DNA of 64,000 nt from Pseudomonas sp. GM80 (lineage in GTDB: Bacteria > Pseudomonadota > Gammaproteobacteria > Pseudomonadales > Pseudomonadaceae), in NCBI RefSeq assembly GCF_000282515.1, contig NZ_AKJD01000042.1:1-64000 (forward strand). The letters are read 5' to 3'. Made by a program: the position numbers and the translations under genes. Shown here piece after piece: positions 18,733 through 27,184 of this stretch (its first letter is position 1; each line of letters begins with the position of its first letter). The notes under the pieces are model-generated. The model was not told where the DNA came from and ran no database searches. It saw only the letters and a list, made by a program, of their open reading frames with translations.

Positions 18733-20088
18733 TCAAGCGGAATAACACAGCAGAACACCACCATTGATGTGAGGCCAAGGCTCGGCGTCCTTCCACAAAT
18801 TACCGCAAACGAAGAAGCGATCCGTCCCTTGCATCGACATGTCGGTCATGCCCTCCATGGATAGCGCCTCATCGAACACGACATAACCTTGACCGTTAAA
18901 CGCCGTTTCCAGAGAACCGTCGGATCGATAACACGCGGTCACAATACTCAACTCTTTTTTGACAAAACCGTCTCCGGTGCTCCCCGAGACGATGACCGAG
19001 CCATTGGTTTGTGTCACACAACGCCGCCAACTGAGCCCCTCCGCTACAAAATCGGCAAATAACGGCTTGCCTTTGTTGAAAGGCAGATTGTAGGAACCCG
19101 TGGAATTCAGAGCGACGATCAACCCCTTCCGAGGCTCGCTCCGCGTCATGAATGCATTGCCTACCGCAATAATCCGGCCGTCACTTTTTCGCACCGTCAT
19201 AGCAACAAGGTTAATCAGGGAAGGACTGAAAACGGTGACTGCAAGCCCCCCGTTGAAACCGCGGTCGACCTCGCCTGCGGCGGTAAGACGCGTCACATAG
19301 GCAGTCTGGCCTTCATCCGCGTTGAAATGCCCGCACACCAGTATGTGGCCGTCCTCTTGTAACGCAATGCCTTCGCTACTGCTCCAGTCAAACGTAAAAC
19401 CTTCAAGCTCGATGATTGCCGCACCTCGGCCCTTGAACGTCGTGTCAGGCGAACCGTCCTTGTTACGCCGCAAGACGATGCCTTTCATTTTGCCGAACTC
19501 ATCCCCGACATTGCCGACCAGCAGGAGCTTGCCATCGGGCTGTACGATCACTGAAGGTGAACCGGCAGCAGAAGCCTGCTTGCCCCCCTCCGCCGAATTG
19601 TCCCCGCGTCGCGCCGCACTCACCATTACCCCGGTGTGCCCGGAGCTGCCGTAATCTTCGTAGGGAATATGGAGAATGCCGGTTCCGTTCAGGGACTCAT
19701 CCAACCGGCCATCCTCGTGGTGACGGACGATCATCAGCCCATGAGAACCGGGTAACGATGCTTGCGCGAAAATCACCCAACCGCCGTTTTCTGCCGGGCT
19801 GACGCCAAAAATGTGACTGAACTCAAAGTTTTCCAGCGGTACCACGACCACGCCGTCCTGGTTGGCACCAAACGAATTATCCAGTGAGCTATCAGCATCC
19901 AGCCGCGTCACCGCACAACCTGCGTTTCGGCCGGAAAGAGACACAACCGCCAATACCTTGCCCCCTGGCAGGGCCAGCACGGCATCCGGCGCAGCTCCGG
20001 AGATGGCGGGGATTGGAAATTTAAGAATGCCTGTTTCATTGAAAGTCTTGTCGAGCGTTCCCGAACTTGCAATTCCTTGTTGTCCCAT
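18733..20088 (-). CDS. Delta-60 repeat protein (copy 1)
   Basis: 451 residues built from repeats of about 55-60 residues with the delta-60 signature (VQPDGKLLLVGN, LQEDGHILVCGHFN, SDGRIIAVGN, each followed by VxRLxxxGxxDxxFNG). The fold should be a beta-propeller-like array. No signal peptide was seen; the N-terminus is MGQQGIASSGTLDKTFN. The function is unknown. It has a close tandem paralogue upstream at 20240-21586. GGAG precedes the ATG. Confidence 0.85.
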   Translation of the reverse strand: MGQQGIASSGTLDKTFNETGILKFPIPAISGAAPDAVLALPGGKVLAVVSLSGRNAGCAVTRLDADSSLDNSFGANQDGVVVVPLENFEFSHIFGVSPAENGGWVIFAQASLPGSHGLMIVRHHEDGRLDESLNGTGILHIPYEDYGSSGHTGVMVSAARRGDNSAEGGKQASAAGSPSVIVQPDGKLLLVGNVGDEFGKMKGIVLRRNKDGSPDTTFKGRGAAIIELEGFTFDWSSSEGIALQEDGHILVCGHFNADEGQTAYVTRLTAAGEVDRGFNGGLAVTVFSPSLINLVAMTVRKSDGRIIAVGNAFMTRSEPRKGLIVALNSTGSYNLPFNKGKPLFADFVAEGLSWRRCVTQTNGSVIVSGSTGDGFVKKELSIVTACYRSDGSLETAFNGQGYVVFDEALSMEGMTDMSMQGTDRFFVCGNLWKDAEPWPHINGGVLLCYSA

Positions 20089-20239
20089 GATCTAGCTCCA
20101 TCAAGTGATGAGAGTCCGGTGCGGACCCTCATCACCATTGAGCGCCCGAATGCGCTTGAAAACACCTGTCAGAGTTGACAGGCCAGCAGCCTTCTCAAGC
20201 CAATTCCCGGGCACCATTGCATGACAAGGCCCCCGCACC

Positions 20240-21586
20240 TCAAGCGGAATAACACAACAGGAAACCGCCCTCCACCTGCGGCCAAGGCTCCGCGTCCACC
20301 GACAGAGCCCCACAAACAAACACTCGTCGACCATGCAACACCATATCGGTCGTGTCTTCGATCAGCAGCGGTTCATCGTAACGGTTGAAACCTGTGCCAT
20401 TGAATTTCGGGTCCAGAACCCCGTCAGGGCGAAAACGCGCTGTCACGCTAGACAATGTTTCAGTGACAAAACCGATGCCGGTATTACCGGCGACGATGAT
20501 TGATCCGTCTTCCTCTATCGCACAGCGCAGCCAATACAGCCCCTCAGACACAAAGTCGGAATACAGCGGACGGCCGCTATTGAAGACGAGGTTAAAGGAG
20601 CCGCTGGCGTTCAGAACGACGGTCAACGCTTTTGGCGGCACTCCCCGTGCAGGGCGCGCCCTGCCAACCGCAACGATCCGGCCATCGTCTGGACTGACGG
20701 TGATGGCGTCCAGTCTGATTTCGCTGCTGTTGGAAAGGATGACGGCGCGGCCGTTGTTGAAATCAGCATCGACCTTACCGGCAGCATTGAATCGCACGAC
20801 AAAGACGCCCTGATCCTCCAAACCGTTAAAAAGGCTCCCGCCGACCAAAATACGGCCATCCGCCTGAACCGCAACGCTGCTGGCGCTGTTCCATTGATGG
20901 GGAACGCCTTCAAGCTCGAGGATTGCAAACCCTTGACCATTGAAGGAGGTATCACGAGAACCATCCGAATTTCGCCGCAGGACGATACCTTTCAGCTTAT
21001 CGAAACCCTGAGAAATATTACTGACCAGGACGATTTTGCCGTCAGCCTGCTCGGCGACCGAAATCGAGGCAGACGTCTGTTGAGCACCATCGGTGGCCAC
21101 TCGACTGCCGGGGGATACTGCAAACGCGTTATGTCCTGACTTGCCAAAATCACCGTAAGGAATGAACAGAATGCCGGTTCCATTCAAGGACTTGTCCAAC
21201 TGGCCATCCGGCAAATGGCGAATAATCAACAAGTAACCGGTTGGCCCGGTCATGCCCTGACCCACAATCAGCCACCCACCCTTCGCCGTCGCGCTGATAC
21301 CGAAAATGTGCAATGCCTTAACGGTATCCAGCGGCACAAACACGAAACCGTGTTTATCAACGCCAAACTGCTCATCCAGCGCACCGTCCGCCTTGAGCCG
21401 CGCCACTGCATAGCCTGCGCTGTTTCCCGCCAGCGGCAGGGCAACCAGCAGCTTTTCTTCAGGCTGAGGCAGCACAGCACTCGGTACGAAACCGGAGATG
21501 GCGGGAATTGGAAATTTGAGGATGCCTGTTTTATTGAAAGTCGGGTCGAGAGCACCCGCACGAACGATTCCTTGTTGTTGCCCCAT
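20240..21586 (-). CDS. Delta-60 repeat protein (copy 2)
   Basis: 448 residues, colinear with its neighbour at 18733-20088, starting MGQQQGIVRAGALDPTFNKTG. It has the repeats VAEQADGKIVLVSN, VQADGRILVGGSLFN and SPDDGRIVAVG. The upstream bases are also duplicated: CACCTGTCAG and TGACAGG occur before both copies, so the unit copied included the 5' region. No signal peptide; function unknown. The ATG at 21586 is preferred to an open extension to 21664. Confidence 0.85.
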   Translation of the reverse strand: MGQQQGIVRAGALDPTFNKTGILKFPIPAISGFVPSAVLPQPEEKLLVALPLAGNSAGYAVARLKADGALDEQFGVDKHGFVFVPLDTVKALHIFGISATAKGGWLIVGQGMTGPTGYLLIIRHLPDGQLDKSLNGTGILFIPYGDFGKSGHNAFAVSPGSRVATDGAQQTSASISVAEQADGKIVLVSNISQGFDKLKGIVLRRNSDGSRDTSFNGQGFAILELEGVPHQWNSASSVAVQADGRILVGGSLFNGLEDQGVFVVRFNAAGKVDADFNNGRAVILSNSSEIRLDAITVSPDDGRIVAVGRARPARGVPPKALTVVLNASGSFNLVFNSGRPLYSDFVSEGLYWLRCAIEEDGSIIVAGNTGIGFVTETLSSVTARFRPDGVLDPKFNGTGFNRYDEPLLIEDTTDMVLHGRRVFVCGALSVDAEPWPQVEGGFLLCYSA

Positions 21587-21704
21587 GATCCTGCTCCATC
21601 CAGTGATGAGGGTCCGTTGCGGACTCTGCATCCCGATTGAGCACCCATCTGCGCGGCAAAACACCTGTCAGACCTGACAGGTCTACCTCGCCGCAAACAC
21701 TGCA

Positions 21705-21829
21705 TGTAGGAGCTGCGGCACGCTGCGATCTTTTGATCTTGATTCTGGATTTCAAAATCAAAAGATCAAAAGATCAAAAGATCAAAAGATCAAAAGATCA
21801 AAAGATCGCAGCGTGCCGCAGCTCCTACA
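21705..21829. repeat. REP-like inverted repeat with internal octamer array
   Basis: The arms TGTAGGAGCTGCGGCACGCTG and its complement enclose an AT-rich core in which ATCAAAAG is repeated six times without interruption (21757-21804). The arms differ from the 1-79 copy in both halves (CGGCACGC in place of CGAAGGC), so pairing has been kept by paired changes. Confidence 0.9.
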
Positions 21830-21875
21830 GGAATTGGTTGGGCGATTTGCTCCGGCTCGGCGTGACTGCCTTGAA

Positions 21876-22259
21876 TCAAGCCTTGGGCTTTGGCTTGCGT
21901 GGTTTCAGGTACTTCATCAGTCCTTGAAACCACATCACCAGCGCCGGGTTGCCCTTGAGCTGAATCGACTTGTCCTGAATGCCCTGCATGAACGCCAACT
22001 GCTTGTTCTTCGCCTGCAGCGTGGCAAAACCATACGCCGCATCTTTGAAGGCAATCGCAAACGCTGGCTCCGCGACCACGCCGGCCTTGCTGGTGATTCG
22101 TTGGTTCTTCACCACGAAATGCCGCGCCACCTTGCCGTCCAGGGTCTGTAGCTGAAACACCAGATCCTTGTCGCCCAACTGCTGCTGGAACGCAGGATTT
22201 TTTCGACTGGCCTTACCCATCAACAGACCCAGCATCCACAGGAGAAAACGAAATTTCAT
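21876..22259 (-). CDS. SCP2-like sterol/lipid-binding domain protein
   Basis: 127 residues. After a hydrophobic N-terminal stretch (KFRFLLWMLGLLM), the sequence KDLVFQLQTLDGKVARHFVV ... AFAIAFKDAAYGFATL ... FMQGIQDKSIQLKGN matches the pattern of SCP2-type lipid-binding proteins. It ends in a Lys/Pro tail. The ATG at 22259 is preferred to an open extension because it places the hydrophobic segment at the N-terminus. The ligand is unknown. Confidence 0.65.
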   Translation of the reverse strand: MKFRFLLWMLGLLMGKASRKNPAFQQQLGDKDLVFQLQTLDGKVARHFVVKNQRITSKAGVVAEPAFAIAFKDAAYGFATLQAKNKQLAFMQGIQDKSIQLKGNPALVMWFQGLMKYLKPRKPKPKA

Positions 22260-22600
22260 GCGCACAGCCTCAAAAGGAAAATGAACGGCCGGGGCAGTGT
22301 AAGGGATTCGCACAATAACGCCACTATCTGCCACCGTTGCAAGAGGATGTAGACCATTTCCCGCACGATGACCACCAAGTCACGATCCAAAGCCCCGCCA
22401 CTGATCGCTCCCACGCTCCGCGCAGAAATGCATCCCGAGCCACCCCGCCCCCCTTTCCTACACCTGTTGCAACACACCCCTGTAGGAGCTGCCGAAGGCT
22501 GCGATCTTTTGATCTTCCCCCCTGCAACTCCTTAGGAAATTTCCCGCAAAGCGCGGCGGCGTGCATGAACTAGGCGGCTTGAAGGTTCATCGATAGGCTG
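22260..22600. other. Non-coding gap with one half REP element
   Basis: The 341 bases between the SCP2-like gene and the DUF6124 leader hold no convincing ORF. The only recognisable item is a single REP arm (TGTAGGAGCTGCCGAAGG...) at 22481-22516 without its partner. The promoter of the downstream leader RNA should lie near the right end. Confidence 0.6.
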
Positions 22601-22614
22601 AGTACGTCACCACA

Positions 22615-22833
22615 AATCGGTGATACGGACGTGCAAGTCCGGTGGGAGTCCACATTGGTTATGGCAATTCGCCGAGCATTTTCCTATGCTCGCGGATCGT
22701 TATGGCTGCTGTGTATGGGAGACCTTCGGGTCTGCCGGGTGACTCCACCGGTCTTGCACACCTATGCACAGCTGCCACCACTTTCGAAGTGCGAGCGAAA
22801 CGGTGTCGGCTCCTGAAACTGGAGTAAGACCGA
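22615..22833 (+). ncRNA. Structured leader RNA motif upstream of DUF6124 gene (copy 1)
   Basis: Visible helices: CGGAC/GTCCG at 22626-22641; GTGG/CCAC at 22642-22653; CGAGCAT/ATGCTCG at 22673-22692; a 16-position stem pairing 22704-22719 with 22761-22776 (one T-T mismatch); and, inside it, AGACC-TTCG-GGTCT (22720-22733) and CCGG/CCGG (22735-22751). A second copy at 39725-39959 keeps every helix with changed bases, including two fully compensated pairs in the long stem. The motif ends directly at the DUF6124 start. It could be a cis-regulatory leader or an sRNA overlapping the 5' region; no known riboswitch class was recognised. Confidence 0.7.
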
Positions 22834-23205
22834 ATGATCAAACCAACACCCAATCCCCCCGAAACCCCGGACATATCGCCCTACGAATCGCTGGAATCAA
22901 AGAAATTCCACGAAGCCGCCGAGCGCGCCCTCGACCACCATTTCAAACCGCCCCTCGAACCGCAACCCAAACGCGAAACCGGCCTCTTCAGCCTCTCCCC
23001 CGGCACCGACGCCGAAGCCCTCATGGCCAACGCCTCCGAAGACCTCCTGTCCATCAGCGTCATCGCCTCCGACCTCGCCGACGACCTCCACGGCTCACGC
23101 CGCTCGGTAGCGCTGGCCCTGAGCAGAATGGCGGACGGGGTGAGATTGATGGTGGAAGGCACGCTCGACCACATCGAAGTACGGCGCGCGGCGGTCAAAC
23201 CGTAG
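22834..23205 (+). CDS. DUF6124 family protein (copy 1)
   Basis: 123 residues: a Pro-rich opening (TPNPPETPD), an acidic/basic helix (FHEAAERALDHHF) and a C-terminal helical half with the family pattern ANASEDLLSISVIASDLADDL and RRSVALALSRMADGVRLMVE. It has no signal peptide or membrane helix and is probably a small soluble helical protein. The family is frequent and multicopy in Pseudomonas, and its function is unknown. Both copies here follow the same structured leader. Confidence 0.85.
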   Translation: MIKPTPNPPETPDISPYESLESKKFHEAAERALDHHFKPPLEPQPKRETGLFSLSPGTDAEALMANASEDLLSISVIASDLADDLHGSRRSVALALSRMADGVRLMVEGTLDHIEVRRAAVKP

Positions 23206-23219
23206 CGAGAGGTGTGCAT

Positions 23220-23248
23220 GAAAAAAGGGGACGCCAAGTCCCCTTTCT
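23220..23248 (+). terminator. Terminator hairpin after DUF6124 copy 1
   Basis: AAAGGGGAC and GTCCCCTTT pair across the loop GCCAA, preceded by a run of As, 15 bp after the stop. The T tract on the + strand is short. Confidence 0.6.
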
Positions 23249-23273
23249 GCGACCGCTTGTAAAAATCCAGACA

Positions 23274-23305
23274 CAAAAAAGCTGCCAACAAGGGCAGCTT
23301 TTTAA
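23274..23305. terminator. Bidirectional terminator hairpin
   Basis: AAAAAAGCTGCC pairs with GGGCAGCTTTTT around AACAA, giving T tracts on both strands. It lies 14 bp beyond the stop of the minus-strand 53-residue gene. Confidence 0.8.
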
Positions 23306-23318
23306 GAAGCCGAAGCCT

Positions 23319-23480
23319 TCAACCGGCCAGTCGACCTACAGGCTCAAAATCACTGCCCTTGGACAACGCAACATCCAGAAAACGACTGCGCTTATCGGAG
23401 CGCTTGATCAAAACTTCACGAGCTTCAGCCTGGAACCGGGCAGCCATCATAGGCTTTGGTTCATGTTTGGACTTTTTCAT
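23319..23480 (-). CDS. Small basic hypothetical protein (53 aa)
   Basis: 53 residues, very basic at the N-terminus (MKKSKHEPKPMMAARFQAEA), no signal or membrane segment. The ATG at 23480 has GAGAGG six bases upstream and the gene ends just before a clear terminator, so it is likely real. It follows a GNAT gene on the same strand with 37 bp between. No family was recognised. Confidence 0.6.
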   Translation of the reverse strand: MKKSKHEPKPMMAARFQAEAREVLIKRSDKRSRFLDVALSKGSDFEPVGRLAG

Positions 23481-23517
23481 GGAAACCTCTCGGGTCTCGA
23501 AATTTGACTGGATAGTA

Positions 23518-24051
23518 TTACCGCTCAACCCCAATAACAAGCCGGCCCGTCGGATCAAAGCCAAACCCTAAACTCTCATACAACGGTATAGCAGCGGCTG
23601 CTGGTTCTTGAACTTCAATTTCCGTACAGCCGATCAGGATCGCGTAGTTTTCAATCGCGGTTAATGTCAAAGCGGCCACGGTGCCTCGCAACGGATGAGA
23701 TCGGTCTGGCTTGCCCTCCAGAATCACAATCTTGATGCACAGCTTGCTCTTGCGAGGTGAGGCATAACACAACCCACATAATTCTTGGTCGAACCAAAGC
23801 GAGACATCAAAGCCACGGGTGTCAACCTGCTTCCATTGGTGAACGTCGTGCCACGGGTACAGCGTTGCCTCATCTCCCCAAAGATCGGCGGCGTCGATGG
23901 CAGCGGATGTAATCGGTTCATATCGAATTTGAGATATATCAATACCTCTGGTTATGAGGTTCTGGTTCCCGCGCGCCAGGTCTTCCGCTGCCTTGCGCGC
24001 TTCAGATCGCCAGATCTGGTAGCGATACCCGTTTCCTCGACTCTGGGACAT
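23518..24051 (-). CDS. GNAT-like N-acetyltransferase
   Basis: 177 residues. The C-terminal half has acetyltransferase-like elements: strand VSLWFDQELCGLCYASPRK, acetyl-CoA-loop-like HPLRGTVAALTLTAIE, and the closing AAIPLYESLGFGFDPTGR typical of GNAT proteins. The pyrophosphate loop is degenerate, so activity is uncertain. The ATG at 24051 is used because the longer frame begins with TTG. Substrate unknown. It is the first gene at the distal edge of the secreted-protein array. Confidence 0.65.
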   Translation of the reverse strand: MSQSRGNGYRYQIWRSEARKAAEDLARGNQNLITRGIDISQIRYEPITSAAIDAADLWGDEATLYPWHDVHQWKQVDTRGFDVSLWFDQELCGLCYASPRKSKLCIKIVILEGKPDRSHPLRGTVAALTLTAIENYAILIGCTEIEVQEPAAAAIPLYESLGFGFDPTGRLVIGVER

Positions 24052-24191
24052 GGACAACCACTGGCAATTTTCAAGGTCGAGAGAGTAGCGGCGTTTGAAA
24101 GCTTTTGAACATCAACAGAAATACCCAGACACTCATTATCGGATCTAAGCAAACTGGACATTAAGCCCCCTCTCCTCCTCAACAAAAGCGA

Positions 24192-25295
24192 CTAGCGAAA
24201 GTCCTCCGCGCTTTTTGGGCGTGCTTCCAACCCGAAATCCGTCAATCGGTGGACGTAAGCGTTGCCACCGGCATTGCAAGATTGGCGGAACACAACTTTG
24301 TCCTCTTTGAGCACCTTCAGATAACTCACGAATGCCTGACTAACGAAGTAGGTGTAGGCACCGCTTTTGAACTTGATGATGTTCAGGTTCACGCTGCCTT
24401 CTGAAGCATCAACAACGAAGATTTTGCCCTTGGGCGGCAAAGCCGTCTTCGGATAGACCATCTCTATTTTTCCCGGAACACCATAACGGTACTGAACAGA
24501 ACCGGCCGTGGGTTTGCTGTTTCCGCGCGCGCAAATGGAAACCGTCTTGCCACCCTGTAACGGGCAGCTGAAATAAATGTCTTCGCCCTCCGAGCACAAC
24601 GTTCCATCCTGCCCGCCCTGCAATGGCGCTTTCTCTTGCGAAACGCGTTCTGGTGTTTGAGCGACATCGGCACAATTGGACAAACACACCAACTTGGAAA
24701 GATCCGGAACATCGCTTTCAGTAAACAGGTACGTCGCTGAGCCCTCACGATTGCGGGCGTGGTAAACGGGAACACTGACGGCGAGCCCCTTGGCAGACAC
24801 CGGTACTTCGGCATCCCGGCCCGAGACAACCCGGCCTTCGGCCTCCCCGCACAACTCCTCCAAGGCGACTTCATTGAACGAATCTTTCGTTGGCACGGTG
24901 AACGGCTTGGCATCACCTCGGCAATCGTAGCCGTGCCAGTAAGGCCCGGTGTTCATATCAATGTCTATCGAGAAGATATAGGCGCCGTCGAGTACTACCT
25001 TGCCGCTGTCGTAGGTAAAAACCAGCCAACGACGCGATTTCGCCTGGGAGTAGTTTTCATTCGCCAGGATGTATCGCTCGCCATCTCGATACAGCCAGAA
25101 ATCACTCATTGCTCCGGCCGACTCAGCCTCTTCGGATAGACGTTGCCCGGACTTGGCGTCCACCAAGAAATCGTCTTTCAGCGCCAGCGCACAGTCGCTG
25201 CCGACGTCCCTGCACGACTTGAGCGACGGAAACATCGGCCCCGCTGCCACAGAGAAAGAACACAGCAATAGCGCGACCAAACCTAATCTTTTCAA
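24192..25295 (-). CDS. Exported two-part protein, C-terminal half shared with 40450-40980
   Basis: 367 residues starting with TTG (site AGGAAGG upstream): signal peptide (KRLGLVALLLCSFSVAAG), an N-terminal Cys-containing half (about 20-225), and a C-terminal domain (about 233-367) with GEDIYFSCPLQGGKTVS, VQYRYGVPGK, VDASEGSVNLNIIKF and a final PKSAEDF. The last domain is clearly the same as the whole mature protein at 40450-40980. Its place in a T6SS-linked array of exported proteins suggests a periplasmic immunity or inhibitor role, which is inferred. Last gene of a tightly packed minus-strand run. Confidence 0.7.
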   Translation of the reverse strand: MKRLGLVALLLCSFSVAAGPMFPSLKSCRDVGSDCALALKDDFLVDAKSGQRLSEEAESAGAMSDFWLYRDGERYILANENYSQAKSRRWLVFTYDSGKVVLDGAYIFSIDIDMNTGPYWHGYDCRGDAKPFTVPTKDSFNEVALEELCGEAEGRVVSGRDAEVPVSAKGLAVSVPVYHARNREGSATYLFTESDVPDLSKLVCLSNCADVAQTPERVSQEKAPLQGGQDGTLCSEGEDIYFSCPLQGGKTVSICARGNSKPTAGSVQYRYGVPGKIEMVYPKTALPPKGKIFVVDASEGSVNLNIIKFKSGAYTYFVSQAFVSYLKVLKEDKVVFRQSCNAGGNAYVHRLTDFGLEARPKSAEDFR

Positions 25296-25369
25296 CTTGC
25301 CTTCCTGTCATGATTTACGGGTCTGATTGAACAGAAGGCATTTCGCCTTTGAACCCTGTGTCCTGCGTT

Positions 25370-26368
25370 TTAAAGCGAGTAATCCATCACTTCTTTCAAC
25401 TGCCAACACTGCCCACGCTCAAACCGATACTCGAAGACATAGTCGGTATCCGGTTTCTGCAGAATCGCGGTCGCTTTGTTGCCCCGCTCTTCCTTGACGG
25501 TCAACGTCAGGCCCTGGGCCTCTCGCTTTGCCAGATCAGGAATGATTGGAAACTTGAGTTCATCACCGCTGAGGCTGCGTTTTTGCATCTCAGGCTCAGG
25601 ATCGCCGGCCACGGTAGTGACCATTCTCAGCGGTTGCAGGACGAAAGCCTTTTGCACGTCAGCGCGCTCGGAAAACGCAGCGAGGAACACTGAAAACTCG
25701 GGTGAGGGACAAGCTACACGGGGCACGTCGCCGGTGGTTTCGAGCGACTTCTGGCGCAGTTCCTGTTGAAGCTTTGAGTCAGCAATGATCTTTGCATCGA
25801 GGTCTGCCAGGCGTTTTTTGATACTCGCCGCATCCTTGTAGGCACACACAACATCGACGCCGTTTTCAAGGTCTCGGCCGTCTTGGCAATCCTGCAACTC
25901 GGGGTCTGGCGGATCACCGCGAAAAAACCGCAACGACAACTGTTCGCCCTGCTTGATGAGTGGCAATTCCAGCGTCCAATAGGTGTAGCCTTCGAAACCA
26001 CCGTTTGACTCTTTTCGCCTCATGAGCACGTAAAGGGACTTCCCCGCTTGCTCAGGGAATTTACGTTCGAAAAAAAACACTGATGTGACTTCATCACCCA
26101 CGAGCGGCGCCACAAACGAGAGTTCTGGCCTCGTGGCACTCATTGTCGTGTAGAAAACCTCCCCACCGGGAACGTAGGCACCTGTCGTCTGACCTTTGAG
26201 CGTGTTCTTCAAGAACAACACGGTGATCTTCTGCTCGCCCACCGATGCCACCACCGGCGGATGCATTTGCTTGATGGTTTGCAGGTCATCAGCCGTTGCC
26301 GTTTGCGCGGTAAGACTGATGATGGATATGAGCATGCACACACAACTGAAAAACCTGGTCACTTCCAT
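25370..26368 (-). CDS. Exported protein with C-terminal CP-x-F/AFS domain
   Basis: 332 residues. The signal peptide (MEVTRFFSCV... ending QTATAD) starts at ATG 26368, which has AAGGAAG upstream. The N-terminal half is unique. From Cys220 (CPSPEFSVFLAAFSE) to the end (RGQCWQLKEVMDYSL) it matches a roughly 110-residue domain also found in the proteins at 34995 and 46963. One copy of that domain lies between vgrG and the effector, so an immunity-type role is plausible but unproven. Confidence 0.7.
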   Translation of the reverse strand: MEVTRFFSCVCMLISIISLTAQTATADDLQTIKQMHPPVVASVGEQKITVLFLKNTLKGQTTGAYVPGGEVFYTTMSATRPELSFVAPLVGDEVTSVFFFERKFPEQAGKSLYVLMRRKESNGGFEGYTYWTLELPLIKQGEQLSLRFFRGDPPDPELQDCQDGRDLENGVDVVCAYKDAASIKKRLADLDAKIIADSKLQQELRQKSLETTGDVPRVACPSPEFSVFLAAFSERADVQKAFVLQPLRMVTTVAGDPEPEMQKRSLSGDELKFPIIPDLAKREAQGLTLTVKEERGNKATAILQKPDTDYVFEYRFERGQCWQLKEVMDYSL

Positions 26369-26422
26369 TACTTCCTTGTTGATCGACGAATTGATCAATA
26401 TTCAATAACTGGCGCGAGGGCA

Positions 26423-27184
26423 TCACGATGACTCAGGTTCGCCGCATTTCAGCACTTTGATTTGCTCGTTCTTGATCGGAATCACACAGGCGCGACGCTT
26501 CTCACCGGGCGCGTAAAGCTCTGTAGTGCTTAACGTCAGGTGCAGGCCGTCATCTGCAAATACAGGTTCCTCAAATCTGGCATCGGTATAACCGGACCGG
26601 AATGACTTGCCATCAAAACTGCAGAACTGCGCAGATGAGAACACTCGCCATCCACCGTCAGGCGCGAGAATCTGAACCGTCAGGCACGGGTTGTCGAACG
26701 AGTAGAGATAGCGCGCGACTACGTCTTGATAACGCTTCGCGCCGGATCTGGAGACCTTGTTCATATCAACCACATCACCCGGACTGTCCGCCACGATCCT
26801 GTCCAGATACACCGCACGTTCCAGGCTCATTCTGGCGACGCAGCTATTTATTGATGTGGAATGCATCACCGCATCGGGGTCAATATCCGTGGCTTCGAGC
26901 GGGCATGTGGTATCGCGCAACTTGATCCATGCTCGCTGTGACTCTCTGGCGATGGCCATGAATGCCTTGCCCTGTTCGGGATCGCGTTTTTGCTGAGACT
27001 CAAACCTTGCCATCAGTTTTTTGTAGCTGGCATTGAGCTTTGCATCGGCTTTTTCGCGGTCGGCTTTCACGCAAACGTCTACTTGCCAGCTCACACTAAT
27101 GACTTTGCAATCGTCCTCAGCGTGCGCAATTGACCCGCACAGCATCCCGAGGGGCAACGCAATAAAGCGGACAATCCTGTTCAA
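26423..27184 (-). CDS. Exported LprI/DUF1311-domain protein
   Basis: 253 residues: signal peptide (NRIVRFIALPLGMLCGSIAHA), LprI/DUF1311 domain at about 24-130 (KADAKLNASYKKLMARFE, ESQRAWIKLRDTTCPLEA, SCVARMSLERAVYLDRI), then a C-terminal beta-rich domain of about 120 residues. M. tuberculosis LprI, which has this domain, is a lysozyme inhibitor. The best start is TTG at 27184, overlapping the previous stop and 8 bases after AGGGA. The inferred role is protection from lysozyme-like effectors, possibly the one at 43964. Confidence 0.75.
   Translation of the reverse strand: MNRIVRFIALPLGMLCGSIAHAEDDCKVISVSWQVDVCVKADREKADAKLNASYKKLMARFESQQKRDPEQGKAFMAIARESQRAWIKLRDTTCPLEATDIDPDAVMHSTSINSCVARMSLERAVYLDRIVADSPGDVVDMNKVSRSGAKRYQDVVARYLYSFDNPCLTVQILAPDGGWRVFSSAQFCSFDGKSFRSGYTDARFEEPVFADDGLHLTLSTTELYAPGEKRRACVIPIKNEQIKVLKCGEPESS

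Noticed and set aside
21757-21804. Possible CRISPR or iteron array (ATCAAAAG repeats)
   Set aside because: The octamers abut without spacers and lie inside a REP palindrome; no cas or rep genes are present.
22615-22833. Group II intron remnant as explanation for the structured leader
   Set aside because: GTGCAAGTCC recalls intron domain sequences, but no domain V motif, reverse transcriptase or intron boundaries were found, and the motif abuts a start codon in both copies.
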